The position numbers and the translations under genes were made by a program. From positions 1 through 61,830 of the forward strand of contig JARGFW010000008.1 in the NCBI GenBank assembly GCA_029211085.1: 61,830 nucleotides of DNA. Reading direction: 5' to 3'. This stretch comes from Deferrisomatales bacterium (GTDB lineage: Bacteria > Desulfobacterota > Deferrisomatia > Deferrisomatales > JARGFW01). Positions 51,164-57,948 of this stretch are shown in pieces (within the stretch, counting starts at the first letter, position 1; every line of letters starts with the position of its first letter). The notes below the pieces were generated by a model. That model made no database searches, was not told the origin of the DNA, and saw only the letters and a list, made by a program, of their open reading frames with translations.

Positions 51164-51580
51164 CTATCTCCTCACGAGTTCGTAGTGGACCAGGTCGTTG
51201 AAGTCGCCTTCATCCCGCGGGTCGAGATTGCCGTTCCAGTCCCCACCCCACCGCAGGGTCATGCCCATCTGCGAGGCCACCCCGAGCACGAACCCGGCGA
51301 ACAGGTAGAAGCGCTGGATGGCGCGGGCACGTTCTTCCGGGGTGCCGATCTCTCCCCAGTCGATGGGGTAGGGCGCCACGTCTACCGCGGCCCCGCTGAG
51401 GTGCTTGGATTTGAGCAGTTGGGATTTGCCAGCGCGCACCAGGGCGGCTTGTTCGGCCACGCTGCGCCGGCCGGAGATGACGCTGCAGTCGAAGTGCCGC
51501 ACGACGGTGTTGAACAATTCCTGGAGGTGTTCATCGACTCCGTCGAGGTGCTCGCGACTGGTGGTACCGAAACTAGGCAT
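51164..51580 (-). CDS. Endolysin, peptidase M15 (VanY/Ply500-like)
   Basis: 138 residues from ATG 51580. Zinc ligands and catalytic groups are visible with family spacing: H60 and D67 in SKHLSGAAVDVAPYP, D129 and H132 in DFNDLVHYEL, plus the ISGRRSVAEQAALVRAGKSQ lead-in. It would cleave the L-Ala-D-Glu or D-Ala peptide link of peptidoglycan. No signal peptide, so release depends on a holin; likely partners are encoded just upstream. It overlaps the preceding gene by 8 nt. Confidence 0.88.
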   Translation of the reverse strand: MPSFGTTSREHLDGVDEHLQELFNTVVRHFDCSVISGRRSVAEQAALVRAGKSQLLKSKHLSGAAVDVAPYPIDWGEIGTPEERARAIQRFYLFAGFVLGVASQMGMTLRWGGDWNGNLDPRDEGDFNDLVHYELVRR

Positions 51581-52118
51581 GGGGTGTGTCTCCGCGTTGC
51601 AGTACGAGGTTGAGGCGGCGCAGTGTGGCGAGCACCGCTTGCAGCACGTCGATTCCGTACTCCAGGGCCGAGGCGTCCCCGTGCCCTGCTGCGAGCCGTT
51701 TCTTGCGGGACGTGATTTCCTGCCGCACGGTGTGGATCTGGGTGGGCAGGTCGATGCCGCCGTGCATGTGGTCCTCCTGCTCGAGCAGACCTTCTGCGAC
51801 CAACCAACCGCGCATGGCGTGGTAGTCCCACCCGGTGGCCGCGCACAGCCCTTCGGCTGCGCCGCCGCGGCACCACCAGTGTTGTTCCTGCGCCCGCACC
51901 CGGGCACGCACATAGGCGTGTTCCGCGGCACTCAACCGGGATGCCTCACGCCCGGTCACGATGCGGCTGGCCAGAGATGGGTCGCGCAAGAGCTCCACCG
52001 ACTGGCATAGTGCGGCGGCCCAGAGCTCCAGACAGGGTTCCCAAAAAAGTGGTGCGCGCCCGCCGCGACCTTGGGGGTCGGGCAGCCCGGGGGAGGGAAA
52101 GCCCGGGGGACATGGCAT
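51573..52118 (-). CDS. Hypothetical protein upstream of the endolysin
   Basis: 181 residues. The Pro/Gly-rich N-terminus with weak RBS makes the start uncertain. The main body reads LELWAAALCQSVELLRDPSL, then WWCRGGAAEGLCAATGWDYH and AMRGWLVAEGLL, similar in style to phage proteins carrying an HTH-like motif near lysis/antitermination genes. C-terminal helices follow (DVLQAVLATLRRLNLVLQRG). Function not assigned; a regulator of late genes is possible. Confidence 0.55.
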   Translation of the reverse strand: MPCPPGFPSPGLPDPQGRGGRAPLFWEPCLELWAAALCQSVELLRDPSLASRIVTGREASRLSAAEHAYVRARVRAQEQHWWCRGGAAEGLCAATGWDYHAMRGWLVAEGLLEQEDHMHGGIDLPTQIHTVRQEITSRKKRLAAGHGDASALEYGIDVLQAVLATLRRLNLVLQRGDTPHA

Positions 52119-52151
52119 TGCACGTCACACGCACACCAGAGTGGCGTTCCC

Positions 52152-52385
52152 TTACGTCTCTGCTTCGGGCGGCCCGGGGGGGGCCGCTGTCATGGCATCG
52201 GTCTTGTCCTGGCTGCCCTTGGAACTCCCCAGGTAGTAGCCGAAGGCGATGAAGACCACGGCGATCAGCGTTTGTTTGATGTCCGAGTCCAGCTTGTCTT
52301 GCCACGTCTGCCACCCCAGCACCGCAAGGAATCCAAGGACCGCACAGGTTGCAAGGAACGCCTGCATCGCGGATTTCCGCTTCAC
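52152..52385 (-). CDS. Holin-like protein with two membrane spans
   Basis: 77 residues. Basic N-terminus, span 1 (MQAFLATCAVLGFLAVLGW), a short polar loop (QTWQDKLDSDIK), span 2 (TLIAVVFIAFGYYLGSS), then a hydrophilic Pro/Ala tail: class II holin topology. Located three genes from the endolysin in the same operon. It would permeabilise the inner membrane to time lysis. Confidence 0.7.
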   Translation of the reverse strand: MKRKSAMQAFLATCAVLGFLAVLGWQTWQDKLDSDIKQTLIAVVFIAFGYYLGSSKGSQDKTDAMTAAPPGPPEAET

Positions 52386-52630
52386 TCGTCACCTCCTTTG
52401 GCGCCGTGCGCCTCCATGGCCTTGGCCATGCGTTCGAACAACTTGCAGTTACGTTCCAAGCAATTCAGTTGGGCACGCATCCAGCGCCGTTGGGTATCTT
52501 GCCAGTCTTCCAGGGTCTTCCGTGCGGTGTCCTCTTCTCGCCGCATCCCGGATACCCCTACCGCCATGAACAGGACACCGATGACAAGCCCGATGGCACC
52601 GCCGCCCACCCATCCCACCCAGGCCGGCAC
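52382..52630 (-). CDS. Membrane protein with coiled coil (spanin or antiholin candidate)
   Basis: 82 residues. One N-terminal span (WVGGGAIGLVIGVLFMAVGV) is followed by a charged helix (REEDTARKTLEDWQDTQRRW, NCLERNCKLFERMAKAMEAH). This is inner-membrane spanin-like topology but shorter than usual, so an antiholin is also possible. Coupled by ATGA overlap to the holin-like gene. Confidence 0.55.
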   Translation of the reverse strand: MPAWVGWVGGGAIGLVIGVLFMAVGVSGMRREEDTARKTLEDWQDTQRRWMRAQLNCLERNCKLFERMAKAMEAHGAKGGDE

Positions 52631-52632
52631 CG

Positions 52633-52866
52633 CTACACCGTCCTGATCTTGGGTGCTGCCTTCTCGTGCTGCATGCCGCTCGTCCGCGGCCCCTTCACCT
52701 CCGAGGCGTGCGCCCCCTGCACCTCGATTGCGTACGCACCCACCGGAGAGGCCGGCTCGGAGAACTCCACCACCACCGACCGGCCCTCCAGCACCGCCTT
52801 GGCGATGTTCATGGACTCGGCTTCCACTTCGGCCTCCACGTGCAAGATCAACTTGAACTTCTGCAT
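52633..52866 (-). CDS. Hypothetical beta-alpha protein, 77 residues
   Basis: ATG at 52866 with AAGGAG 8 nt upstream is preferred over an in-frame GTG three codons earlier that abuts the SD. MQKFKLILHVEAEVEAESMN, AKAVLEGRSVVVEFSEPASP: a compact alpha/beta fold resembling small phage early proteins, with a disordered C-terminus. Function unknown. Confidence 0.5.
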   Translation of the reverse strand: MQKFKLILHVEAEVEAESMNIAKAVLEGRSVVVEFSEPASPVGAYAIEVQGAHASEVKGPRTSGMQHEKAAPKIRTV

Positions 52867-52903
52867 GCCGCTCACTCCTTCTCGTGTGTGTGGTGCCAGG
52901 TTT

Positions 52904-53365
52904 CTACACTTTGCCAGTTTTCTGCGCCAGTCGTGCGTAGCGCGCCAGATGTAGGGCGTCTGCCCGGCCGTTGTCCTTCTTCCGGTGCAGGGTCACGTTC
53001 GGGAACAGGCGCCGCGCCATGCTCAACGAGCGCTCTTTCGTGTCGCCGGTACCCGCGTCAAGCATCTCGTTCTGCCACTTCTTGGGGGACACGGTGATGA
53101 CGGGGATGCCCAGGGCGCCCAACGCTCCCAGCCAGGAACCGAAGTTCTGGCCGAATTTGAAACTGCTGCTCACCCCTTGCCCCGGCATGGAGTGCACCCG
53201 CTCGATGGCGACGCTGCTCACCATGTGTGCGCTGAGAATTTCCACCAGCAACTGCCCCACGGCGACCGCGTCTCCCGGGTAGTCCCAGGTGTACGCATCC
53301 CCATCCTCGCCGACCACCGCCACCGCACCGCCGGCCCCCGGGTCGATCCCCATGTAGTAGCTCAC
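52904..53365 (-). CDS. RuvC-like Holliday junction nuclease
   Basis: 153 residues. RNase H-like fold with D8 in MGIDPGAGGAVAVV, E55 in SVAIERVHSMPGQG, and the C-terminal acidic residues D131/D136 in RKKDNGRADALHLARYA. The FGQNFGSWLGALGALGIPV and SPKKWQ segments also match RuvC. It resolves branched DNA formed by recombination and replication, clearing concatemers before packaging. Coupled by ATGA overlap to the upstream gene. Confidence 0.88.
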   Translation of the reverse strand: MSYYMGIDPGAGGAVAVVGEDGDAYTWDYPGDAVAVGQLLVEILSAHMVSSVAIERVHSMPGQGVSSSFKFGQNFGSWLGALGALGIPVITVSPKKWQNEMLDAGTGDTKERSLSMARRLFPNVTLHRKKDNGRADALHLARYARLAQKTGKV

Positions 53366-53544
53366 TGGGTCTCCCCATGGCGGTCGAACGTGTCACTAAA
53401 GTGCACCAGCACCCCGCGGATCACCTTCTGGAGTGCCGCGGCCACCTGCATTTCATCGGCGTTCGTCCCGGTTCCCTTCTGCTCCAGGTACAGATCCAGG
53501 CCCGCGAGCTTCCCCTTCTCCACTGTCACGATGATGCGCTGCAT
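53362..53544 (-). CDS. Small protein coupled to the RuvC-like gene
   Basis: 60 residues: MQRIIVTVEKGKLAGLDLYL then QVAAALQKVIRGVLVHFSD. Simple alpha/beta layout, stop overlapping the nuclease start and start inside the preceding gene. No family recognised. Confidence 0.5.
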   Translation of the reverse strand: MQRIIVTVEKGKLAGLDLYLEQKGTGTNADEMQVAAALQKVIRGVLVHFSDTFDRHGETQ

Positions 53545-53786
53545 GTCGTGTCCCCTTCCTGGAGCGTGACGGTAATCAGAGTCTCGAACAGGTATTCCAC
53601 GGGGCCAGGGTACTCACCACGGTCGGCCCACGCTTCCCGGACCAGCCCAGCGGCGAACCCATCGAGCAGCACCTGTTCCTCCCCAGTGGTGTTGTGGTTG
53701 GTGATGCGCCCGACGATGCCCGGCAGGTCCGGGTGGGCCACCAGGATGTCCAGGGTTTCCCCCGGTCCCCAACGGTGTTCACTCAT
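53526..53786 (-). CDS. Hypothetical protein, 86 residues
   Basis: ATG at 53786 overlaps the upstream stop as ATGA. Sequence SEHRWGPGETLDILVAHPDL, NTTGEEQVLLDGFAAGLVRE and EYLFETLITVTLQEGD. Alpha/beta small protein, not recognised. Ends within the start of the next gene (19-nt overlap). Confidence 0.5.
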   Translation of the reverse strand: MSEHRWGPGETLDILVAHPDLPGIVGRITNHNTTGEEQVLLDGFAAGLVREAWADRGEYPGPVEYLFETLITVTLQEGDTTCSASS

Positions 53787-54094
53787 GCCGCTACCCACAC
53801 CGCCGCTACCCACACGGTGGCCATGTAGCCCGATGACCCGGCGCGGCGCCGGCCCGAGTCGGCCACGTACCCGCCTTCGACCAACTCCACCCGGCGCGGG
53901 CGTTCGGTGTTGGCGCGCATGGCGAGCCGATTCTGGATCTCCTCGTCGGTGGCCCCGCTCGGCCCCACGGCGCGTATGTAGTCGAGCACCGCGGCGCGCA
54001 AGGTGCCGGCGTTGACCTCTATGGCGACCGCCGCGGCGCGGCTGGTGTCGCTGTGCTCCTGGGCTTTGGTCGGTACGACCTCGTGGATGTTCAT
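53783..54094 (-). CDS. Winged-helix-like phage protein
   Basis: 103 residues from ATG 54094, which overlaps the upstream stop as ATGA. EHSDTSRAAAVAIEVNAGTL, then AVLDYIRAVGPSGATDEEIQ and RRVELVEGGYVADSGRRRAG: a layout typical of small phage winged-helix DNA-binding proteins. The C-terminus contains a short duplication (WVAAVWVAA). May regulate middle or late genes; inference only. Confidence 0.6.
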   Translation of the reverse strand: MNIHEVVPTKAQEHSDTSRAAAVAIEVNAGTLRAAVLDYIRAVGPSGATDEEIQNRLAMRANTERPRRVELVEGGYVADSGRRRAGSSGYMATVWVAAVWVAA

Positions 54095-54450
54095 CCGCCC
54101 ACCACTCCCGCCGCGAACGGGGGCGGCGCCCACGGCCGTAGCCTCTCGATCGGCTCGGCTTCCACGGAATCCCACAGCTCTTCCTCGCACGGCTTCCAGA
54201 CCTTGAAGTACCCCCCGTGCTTGCCGTGGTGCTTCACGACCACGTGCGGCACTCCCAGCCCACGCCAGTGCTTCAACCAGCGGGTCATGATCGCCGCATC
54301 TTTCGGGGTGTCCCGGATCTTCTCCAGGATGGCCGTCACCTTGCCAGGGTAGCTGTCCATCTTCTGCACCCGGTGGGCACGCACTACCTCCGGGAACCCC
54401 ACGTCTCCCTTGGGCATCTTCAACCAGACCGGCACCTTCTGCGCGTTCAT
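54091..54450 (-). CDS. Hypothetical protein, first gene after the 54.5-kb promoter
   Basis: 119 residues. Segments KVPVWLKMPKGDVGFPEVVR, AAIMTRWLKHWRGLGVPHVV and HHGKHGGYFKVWKPCEEELW; mixed alpha/beta with several Lys/His. Directly downstream of the promoter/operator at 54480-54508. Family not recognised. Confidence 0.55.
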   Translation of the reverse strand: MNAQKVPVWLKMPKGDVGFPEVVRAHRVQKMDSYPGKVTAILEKIRDTPKDAAIMTRWLKHWRGLGVPHVVVKHHGKHGGYFKVWKPCEEELWDSVEAEPIERLRPWAPPPFAAGVVGG

Positions 54451-54479
54451 CGTTCGCTTCCTCCATGCTATGGAGTGGT

Positions 54480-54508
54480 ATGCTACAAGCCACTCAGTGG
54501 TACGTCAA
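54480..54508 (-). promoter_or_regulatory. Leftward promoter with operator
   Basis: Minus strand TTGACG (plus 54503-54508), 17-bp spacer, TAGCAT (plus 54480-54485). The spacer contains the perfect palindrome CCACTCAGTGG (54490-54500), and AGTGGTATG/ATACCACT lies just downstream, related to the half-sites at 7997 and 57845. It overlaps the stop of the upstream gene, so it adds transcription inside the leftward block. Confidence 0.6.
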
Positions 54509-54959
54509 GACCCAACGAAACCAACTGCTGTCGGAGGCGCTTTGCGTGTTCCCCCTCCACCATCGCCTCTTCCATCGACTCCAGCAATTTCTCCTGCACT
54601 CGCACCATTTCCTCCGTCAGCCGGTGAATCTCCTGTGCTTGTTTCCTGGATCTTTCTTCCAGCTCCTCAACCACCCGCTCCGCACGCTCGGCGCGTTTCC
54701 TGGCGTTATGCCATAGCTCATTCGCCGTTCTGTGCCCCTCAGTTTCTAGTGCCAACTCCTCCCGCAGCCTCTCCACCTCAGCATCGGCAGCATCTCGGGC
54801 GCGTGCCATCGTCTCTGTGACGGCAACGTGGTGATGCTTGTGTTTATCCAACTCCTCCCGCAGCCGCTCGATCTCTTCTTTCCCAGCTAGTGCAGCGTCC
54901 ATCCAATCATCACCAAATGACGATTTCTCTGCGCGTTTACACAACTCGTCAAATGTCAT
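54483..54959 (-). CDS. Coiled-coil protein, 158 residues
   Basis: ATG at 54959 behind GGGAGGGAGTG; the longer GTG form adds nothing recognisable. After a short globular start (FDELCKRAEKSSFGDDWMDA) nearly the whole protein is a heptad-repeat coiled coil (EEIERLREELDKHKHHHVAV, DAEVERLREELALETEGHRT, RAERVVEELEERSRKQAQEI). No motif for function. DNA is slightly less GC-rich here. Confidence 0.65.
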   Translation of the reverse strand: MTFDELCKRAEKSSFGDDWMDAALAGKEEIERLREELDKHKHHHVAVTETMARARDAADAEVERLREELALETEGHRTANELWHNARKRAERAERVVEELEERSRKQAQEIHRLTEEMVRVQEKLLESMEEAMVEGEHAKRLRQQLVSLGLDVPLSGL

Positions 54960-55371
54960 CACTCCCTCCCCCCAGTGAGTGTTGACGGGCGCAGTCTGCG
55001 GCATGCCCGTGTTTCCGGTCCTCACCGCACCAGGGGCATCTCCAGGCTATAAAACCTCCATCTTCATGCCATTCGACAGCCTCCACCACGGTGCGGAGTT
55101 TGGCTTCGCGGGCCTCCGCTGCCTCGGCGCGGTTCAGCGCCTCGGTGAGTTTCTGTATCGTCTGTTTCCAACCCGCCCGTACCTCCGCCAACTCCTCCCG
55201 CAGCCGGTCGATCTCGGCGTCCTTTTCTGCAATGTCGTGATTTCTTCGCGAGCCGCAGAACGCCCTGTAACCGCCGATGTCTACGCTGGTGTGCACGACA
55301 TCGTTGATCTGCAAAAAACCCTCACCGCCCATGTCTTTAATCCTGCCGCATCTGCACCTGTCGTTCATCAC
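54949..55371 (-). CDS. Coiled-coil protein with EAVEW-CPWC metal module
   Basis: 140 residues. N-terminal Cys group (NDRCRCGRIKDMG), a coiled coil (KDAEIDRLREELAEVRAGWK) and a C-terminal LRTVVEAVEWHEDGGFIAWR-CPWC-...-HAADCARQ module identical in layout to the C-terminus of the 9900-10319 protein. Overlaps the next gene by 11 nt. Probably metal-binding; role unknown. Confidence 0.6.
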   Translation of the reverse strand: MMNDRCRCGRIKDMGGEGFLQINDVVHTSVDIGGYRAFCGSRRNHDIAEKDAEIDRLREELAEVRAGWKQTIQKLTEALNRAEAAEAREAKLRTVVEAVEWHEDGGFIAWRCPWCGEDRKHGHAADCARQHSLGGGSDDI

Positions 55372-55733
55372 ACTCCCTCCCTCTCCGCAACGTACTCCGA
55401 AAGCCGCTCGTACTCCCCAGCCCCCCAGCGCGTCTCGCCCCGCAGCCGGCGCGTGATCGAGCAGCGCCCCGCCAGGCCGAGAACCGAACTGAGCTTGTCC
55501 GAGGGGATGCCCAGCGCCTTGATCCTACCCCACAGATCCTCTCTCTCCTCGCTGCTCGGCATCGAGCGCCCCCGGTAGGCCCTGGGTCCGCACTCCAAGT
55601 TCCTCGTCCTGACCCCGTCCAGCGCATCCACCGCGGCGCGGCCCGAGAGGGCGTACAGGTCGCCGGGGCTGGGGATCTCGGGGCGGGTGAGACAGGCGGC
55701 GGCGTGGTATCGCATGGGTTCTGGGTGCCTCAT
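55368..55733 (-). CDS. HTH-like protein, 121 residues
   Basis: ATG at 55733 overlaps the upstream stop as ATGA; the longer frame is not supported. The C-terminal ~50 residues (RIKALGIPSDKLSSVLGLAG, then RCSITRRLRGETRWGAGEYE) resemble an XRE-type HTH. The N-terminal half has LTRPEIPSPGDLYALSGRAA. Possible regulator in the leftward block. Confidence 0.55.
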   Translation of the reverse strand: MRHPEPMRYHAAACLTRPEIPSPGDLYALSGRAAVDALDGVRTRNLECGPRAYRGRSMPSSEEREDLWGRIKALGIPSDKLSSVLGLAGRCSITRRLRGETRWGAGEYERLSEYVAEREGV

Positions 55734-56092
55734 GGGTGCATCCTTTTCTTCCGGTCGCGTTCGCTGTATTCCATCCTCAAAAACCGCGCCCCCGGGTATA
55801 AGTAAAACCACTGGTAGCTGATGCTATACCTCACTTTGTGCTCCTTGCCGCCCATCTCGAAGATGCAGTACGTCACGGCATCCTTGGTGTCGCCATAGGG
55901 GTCTTTCTCTTGTCCTGTGCCGGAGAACCCGCGGCAAGCCTGGTACTCTCCCTGCAACCTATCCTGGATGTCTTCCAGCCCGCACACATCGTCAGTGTCC
56001 ATCACCAGGGCCTGTACCTTCACGTTCCTGGTGTCTTCCCGGTCCAGCGTTTCCGTCCACGGGTTCCCGTAGTATCCGTGGTCCCATGACAT
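55730..56092 (-). CDS. Hypothetical protein, 120 residues
   Basis: Acidic/aromatic protein (DHGYYGNPWTETLDREDTRN, YCIFEMGGKEHKVRYSISYQ, WFYLYPGARFLRMEYSERDR), beta-rich. It starts behind AGGAGGGCACCTGCG. No family recognised; coupled to the downstream HTH-like gene. Confidence 0.55.
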   Translation of the reverse strand: MSWDHGYYGNPWTETLDREDTRNVKVQALVMDTDDVCGLEDIQDRLQGEYQACRGFSGTGQEKDPYGDTKDAVTYCIFEMGGKEHKVRYSISYQWFYLYPGARFLRMEYSERDRKKRMHP

Positions 56093-56105
56093 CGCAGGTG
56101 CCCTC

Positions 56106-56411
56106 CTATTCCGTAGGGTAAACCCCGACGAGCGACAACAGCTCCAGCAGCAGGTCTTCTGCCGTCGACTGGGTATGCGGCACCTCTTTCACCTTGGTTT
56201 GCTGTGGCACAAGGCCAAACTTTCTCATCGTGCCCTCGGTGAGGAAAACCTTCGCTGAAGGTATGGTGAACCGATCATCCGTATTCGACTGCCCCTGGTG
56301 GTTGACGCGGGCAATCTTTATCTGCACATCCCACAGCCGGGGGTTCTCACCCGGGTACTCGAAAACCTCCTTGGTGTCGTGCGTGGTGATCCTGATTACG
56401 GATTGCCTCAT
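56106..56411 (-). CDS. Hypothetical protein, 101 residues
   Basis: ATG at 56411 with AAAGGAGGGACACT upstream is chosen; 14 earlier codons form a basic shadow. MRQSVIRITTHDTKEVFEYP, WDVQIKIARVNHQGQSNTDD and RFTIPSAKVFLTEGTMRKFG suggest a small beta-barrel. Function unknown. Confidence 0.55.
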   Translation of the reverse strand: MRQSVIRITTHDTKEVFEYPGENPRLWDVQIKIARVNHQGQSNTDDRFTIPSAKVFLTEGTMRKFGLVPQQTKVKEVPHTQSTAEDLLLELLSLVGVYPTE

Positions 56412-56436
56412 AGTGTCCCTCCTTTCCCTGTGAGCT

Positions 56437-56667
56437 TTACGAAGAAACCCCAATCAGCAGGTAACGACGGTTGAAATACTCGCGGTCAGGCGTGACAAAC
56501 TCGTACCCTCGAAAATCCGTGTACTCCGACCTGTCCGGGGTGAAGTCCTCCTCACCGGCCGTCCCTCCCTGCTCGTAGTAGGAACCGCTCCGGTCATGGA
56601 CAATGCACTGCACCGTCGCCTCCTGGTCCTGGGTCTGCAACCACTCGATGAACGCAGAGACAGTCAC
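56437..56667 (-). CDS. Hypothetical acidic protein, 76 residues
   Basis: GTG at 56667 overlaps the upstream stop as GTGA. TVSAFIEWLQTQDQEATVQC, then a Tyr/Asp/Gly-rich part (DFTPDRSEYTDFRGYEFVTP) and EYFNRRYLLIGVSS. Similar small acidic phage proteins occur in early regions; function unknown. Confidence 0.5.
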   Translation of the reverse strand: MTVSAFIEWLQTQDQEATVQCIVHDRSGSYYEQGGTAGEEDFTPDRSEYTDFRGYEFVTPDREYFNRRYLLIGVSS

Positions 56668-56888
56668 CGCCACACAACCCCACTGCCTGCACAGGTGGGG
56701 CATGGGTACAGCTCAGTCCCTGTGCTTGACCATTCTCGTTGATCCCCGGCAATCCACGGCGGCTTGCTCACCGTCCCGGCGCCACCGCAAACAGGACATG
56801 CGTATGGGGTAATGGCCGTCTGTGGCGGGCCGGGGCACGCCGACGTTTCGTGATTCATCCCGCACTGGTTGCACCACCATCCACTCAC
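56664..56888 (-). CDS. Zinc-ribbon / DnaJ-knuckle-like protein
   Basis: 74 residues, GTG at 56888 behind GGGAGGTGGGAGAC. Three Cys pairs: WWCNQCGMN near the start, YACPVCGGAGTVSKP in the middle and LYPCPTCAGSGVVWR at the end. The last two CxxCxGxG repeats are the DnaJ-type zinc knuckle, suggesting two metal sites. Possibly chaperone-like or nucleic-acid-binding. Confidence 0.7.
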   Translation of the reverse strand: MSGWWCNQCGMNHETSACPGPPQTAITPYACPVCGGAGTVSKPPWIAGDQREWSSTGTELYPCPTCAGSGVVWR

Positions 56889-56914
56889 GTCTCCCACCTC
56901 CCGGGGCCTCGCCC

Positions 56915-57082
56915 CTACTCTTCGTTGTCTCTGGCTGCATAGCCGCGGTCGTACTCTGCCTCCAGGCACTTCGGGCACGCCTCCACGGACACGCCTCCGC
57001 GGCGGTCGTTCTCGGCCTGGTTGCAAAGCCCTTCGCCGCACGTCCCGCACCACACCTGGATGTCTACCTCTACCGTGGGCAC
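56915..57082 (-). CDS. Zinc-ribbon microprotein, first gene of the leftward block
   Basis: 55 residues, GTG at 57082 with GAGGAGGG upstream. PTVEVDIQVWCGTCGEGLCN followed by VEACPKCLEAEYDRGYAARD: paired CxxC knuckles as in a zinc ribbon, a pattern common in phage early proteins. Apparently the start of the long leftward transcription unit; the region upstream holds the repeats described at 57083-57948. Confidence 0.65.
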   Translation of the reverse strand: MPTVEVDIQVWCGTCGEGLCNQAENDRRGGVSVEACPKCLEAEYDRGYAARDNEE

Positions 57083-57199
57083 CGCTCACCCTCCTCTCAG
57101 GTTATCCTCCGTGTAACTCAGTGGGTACAACCTTACAACCAACTGGCATGCGCTGCAAGCCGAAAATTCCGAAATCCTAAAAAAAAATGTTGGGGGTAA

Positions 57200-57275
57200 C
57201 CTTCCCCTAGACGTTCCCCCGAATGTCTCCGGTAACGTCCCCCCGAACCTTCCCCTAGACCTTCCCGGTAACGTC
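57200..57275. repeat. Iteron-like repeats CCTTCCCCTAGAC and GGTAACGTC
   Basis: CCTTCCCCTAGACSTTCCC occurs at 57200-57218 and 57248-57266 (18 of 19 identical). GGTAACGTC occurs at 57231-57239 and 57267-57275. The block adjoins an A9 tract. Typical of replication-initiator or partition-protein binding arrays; function inferred. Confidence 0.6.
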
Positions 57276-57281
57276 TCTCGC

Positions 57282-57306
57282 TCGCATATGCGACTCGCAT
57301 TTGCGA
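57282..57306. repeat. Two tandem 12-bp palindromes
   Basis: TCGCATATGCGA (57282-57293, perfect) and TCGCATTTGCGA (57295-57306, one mismatch to symmetry) with a 13-bp period. Likely adjacent operator sites for a dimeric DNA-binding protein. Confidence 0.65.
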
Positions 57307-57542
57307 ACCGCAAAAACCAAATGGGGGGAAATGGGGCGGACTTGTGGGAGGGGAGGATTATAAAGGGACGCCGCGCGCCGGCCGGCCGTCTGGGGGTACC
57401 CGGCACGCCTGCACCCTTGACACCGACGCACCGCCACGCACGGCCTACGCACGGCCCGAAACAGGCAACAGAGGTTGTGATAACCTCTGCCCCCACCCCA
57501 GAAACCCGCGCCAACACTGCACCTCCCGCCGCTTGCACCGCC

Positions 57543-57563
57543 ATAGTGGCAGCGATAGTGGCA
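57543..57563 (+). repeat. GTGGCA doublet resembling the attP arm repeat
   Basis: ATAGTGGCA-GCG-ATAGTGGCA closely matches the attP arm repeat (AAAGTGGCA-GA-ATAGTGGCA). It is far from attP on the linear map (about 15 kb around a circle). Confidence 0.45.
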
Positions 57564-57864
57564 CCGACCGGGGTTGTGGGTGCTTTCCCACCCACCAAGG
57601 ACCGGCCCCCTGTATTCCACGGAGAACGAGTGGTAATACAGAAAGCGGCGTAAGTCCTTGATATCATTGGGAGAAACTTGCGTCTGGACCGCACTCTCCC
57701 CCTTTACTTCTTTTTTTAACCTACCAAGGGGTTTTTGATTCAACTACGCATAACTGCAGTAGAACGTAAATGCAGTAGGTCTTTCAGTCTGTATTGCAAG
57801 GATCGTGCAACGTCAAGGAAAACGCGGGTTTACAACTCTTTTGCATACCAGTGCATTTTTTTGG

Positions 57865-57892
57865 TTGACAGGGGGATGCCAGTGAGTAGAAT
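57865..57892 (+). promoter_or_regulatory. Rightward early promoter
   Basis: TTGACA (57865-57870), a 16-bp spacer, TAGAAT (57887-57892): the best sigma70 match in the window. The half-site ATGCCAGTG (57876-57884) lies in the spacer, and ATACCAGTG (57845-57853) just upstream, so repression is likely. It drives 57949 onward and, on a circle, through 1827. Confidence 0.75.
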
Positions 57893-57948
57893 GAACTATG
57901 CAAGCCAGTTGCAACCAAGTGACACCCTGAGAGAAGGAGGCGAGACCG

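Larger units (their letters stand above)
57083..57948. other. Large non-coding region between divergent operons
   Basis: 866 bases without a gene I accept. It holds an ACTGAG/CCAGTTGG operator-like segment near 57115-57150, the A-tract at 57180, iteron-like repeats (57200-57275), tandem palindromes (57282-57306), a GTGGCA doublet (57543-57563) and the rightward promoter (57865-57892). ORFs through it on both strands are Cys/Arg/Gly-rich shadows. Candidate origin and control region. Confidence 0.6.

Noticed and set aside
57086-57743. Minus- and plus-strand ORFs through the 57.1-57.7 kb region
   Set aside because: Cys/Arg/Gly-rich, with no convincing start; the open frame seems to result from GC-rich repeats. 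I treat the region as non-coding, though a replication protein with iteron-coded repeats cannot be fully excluded.
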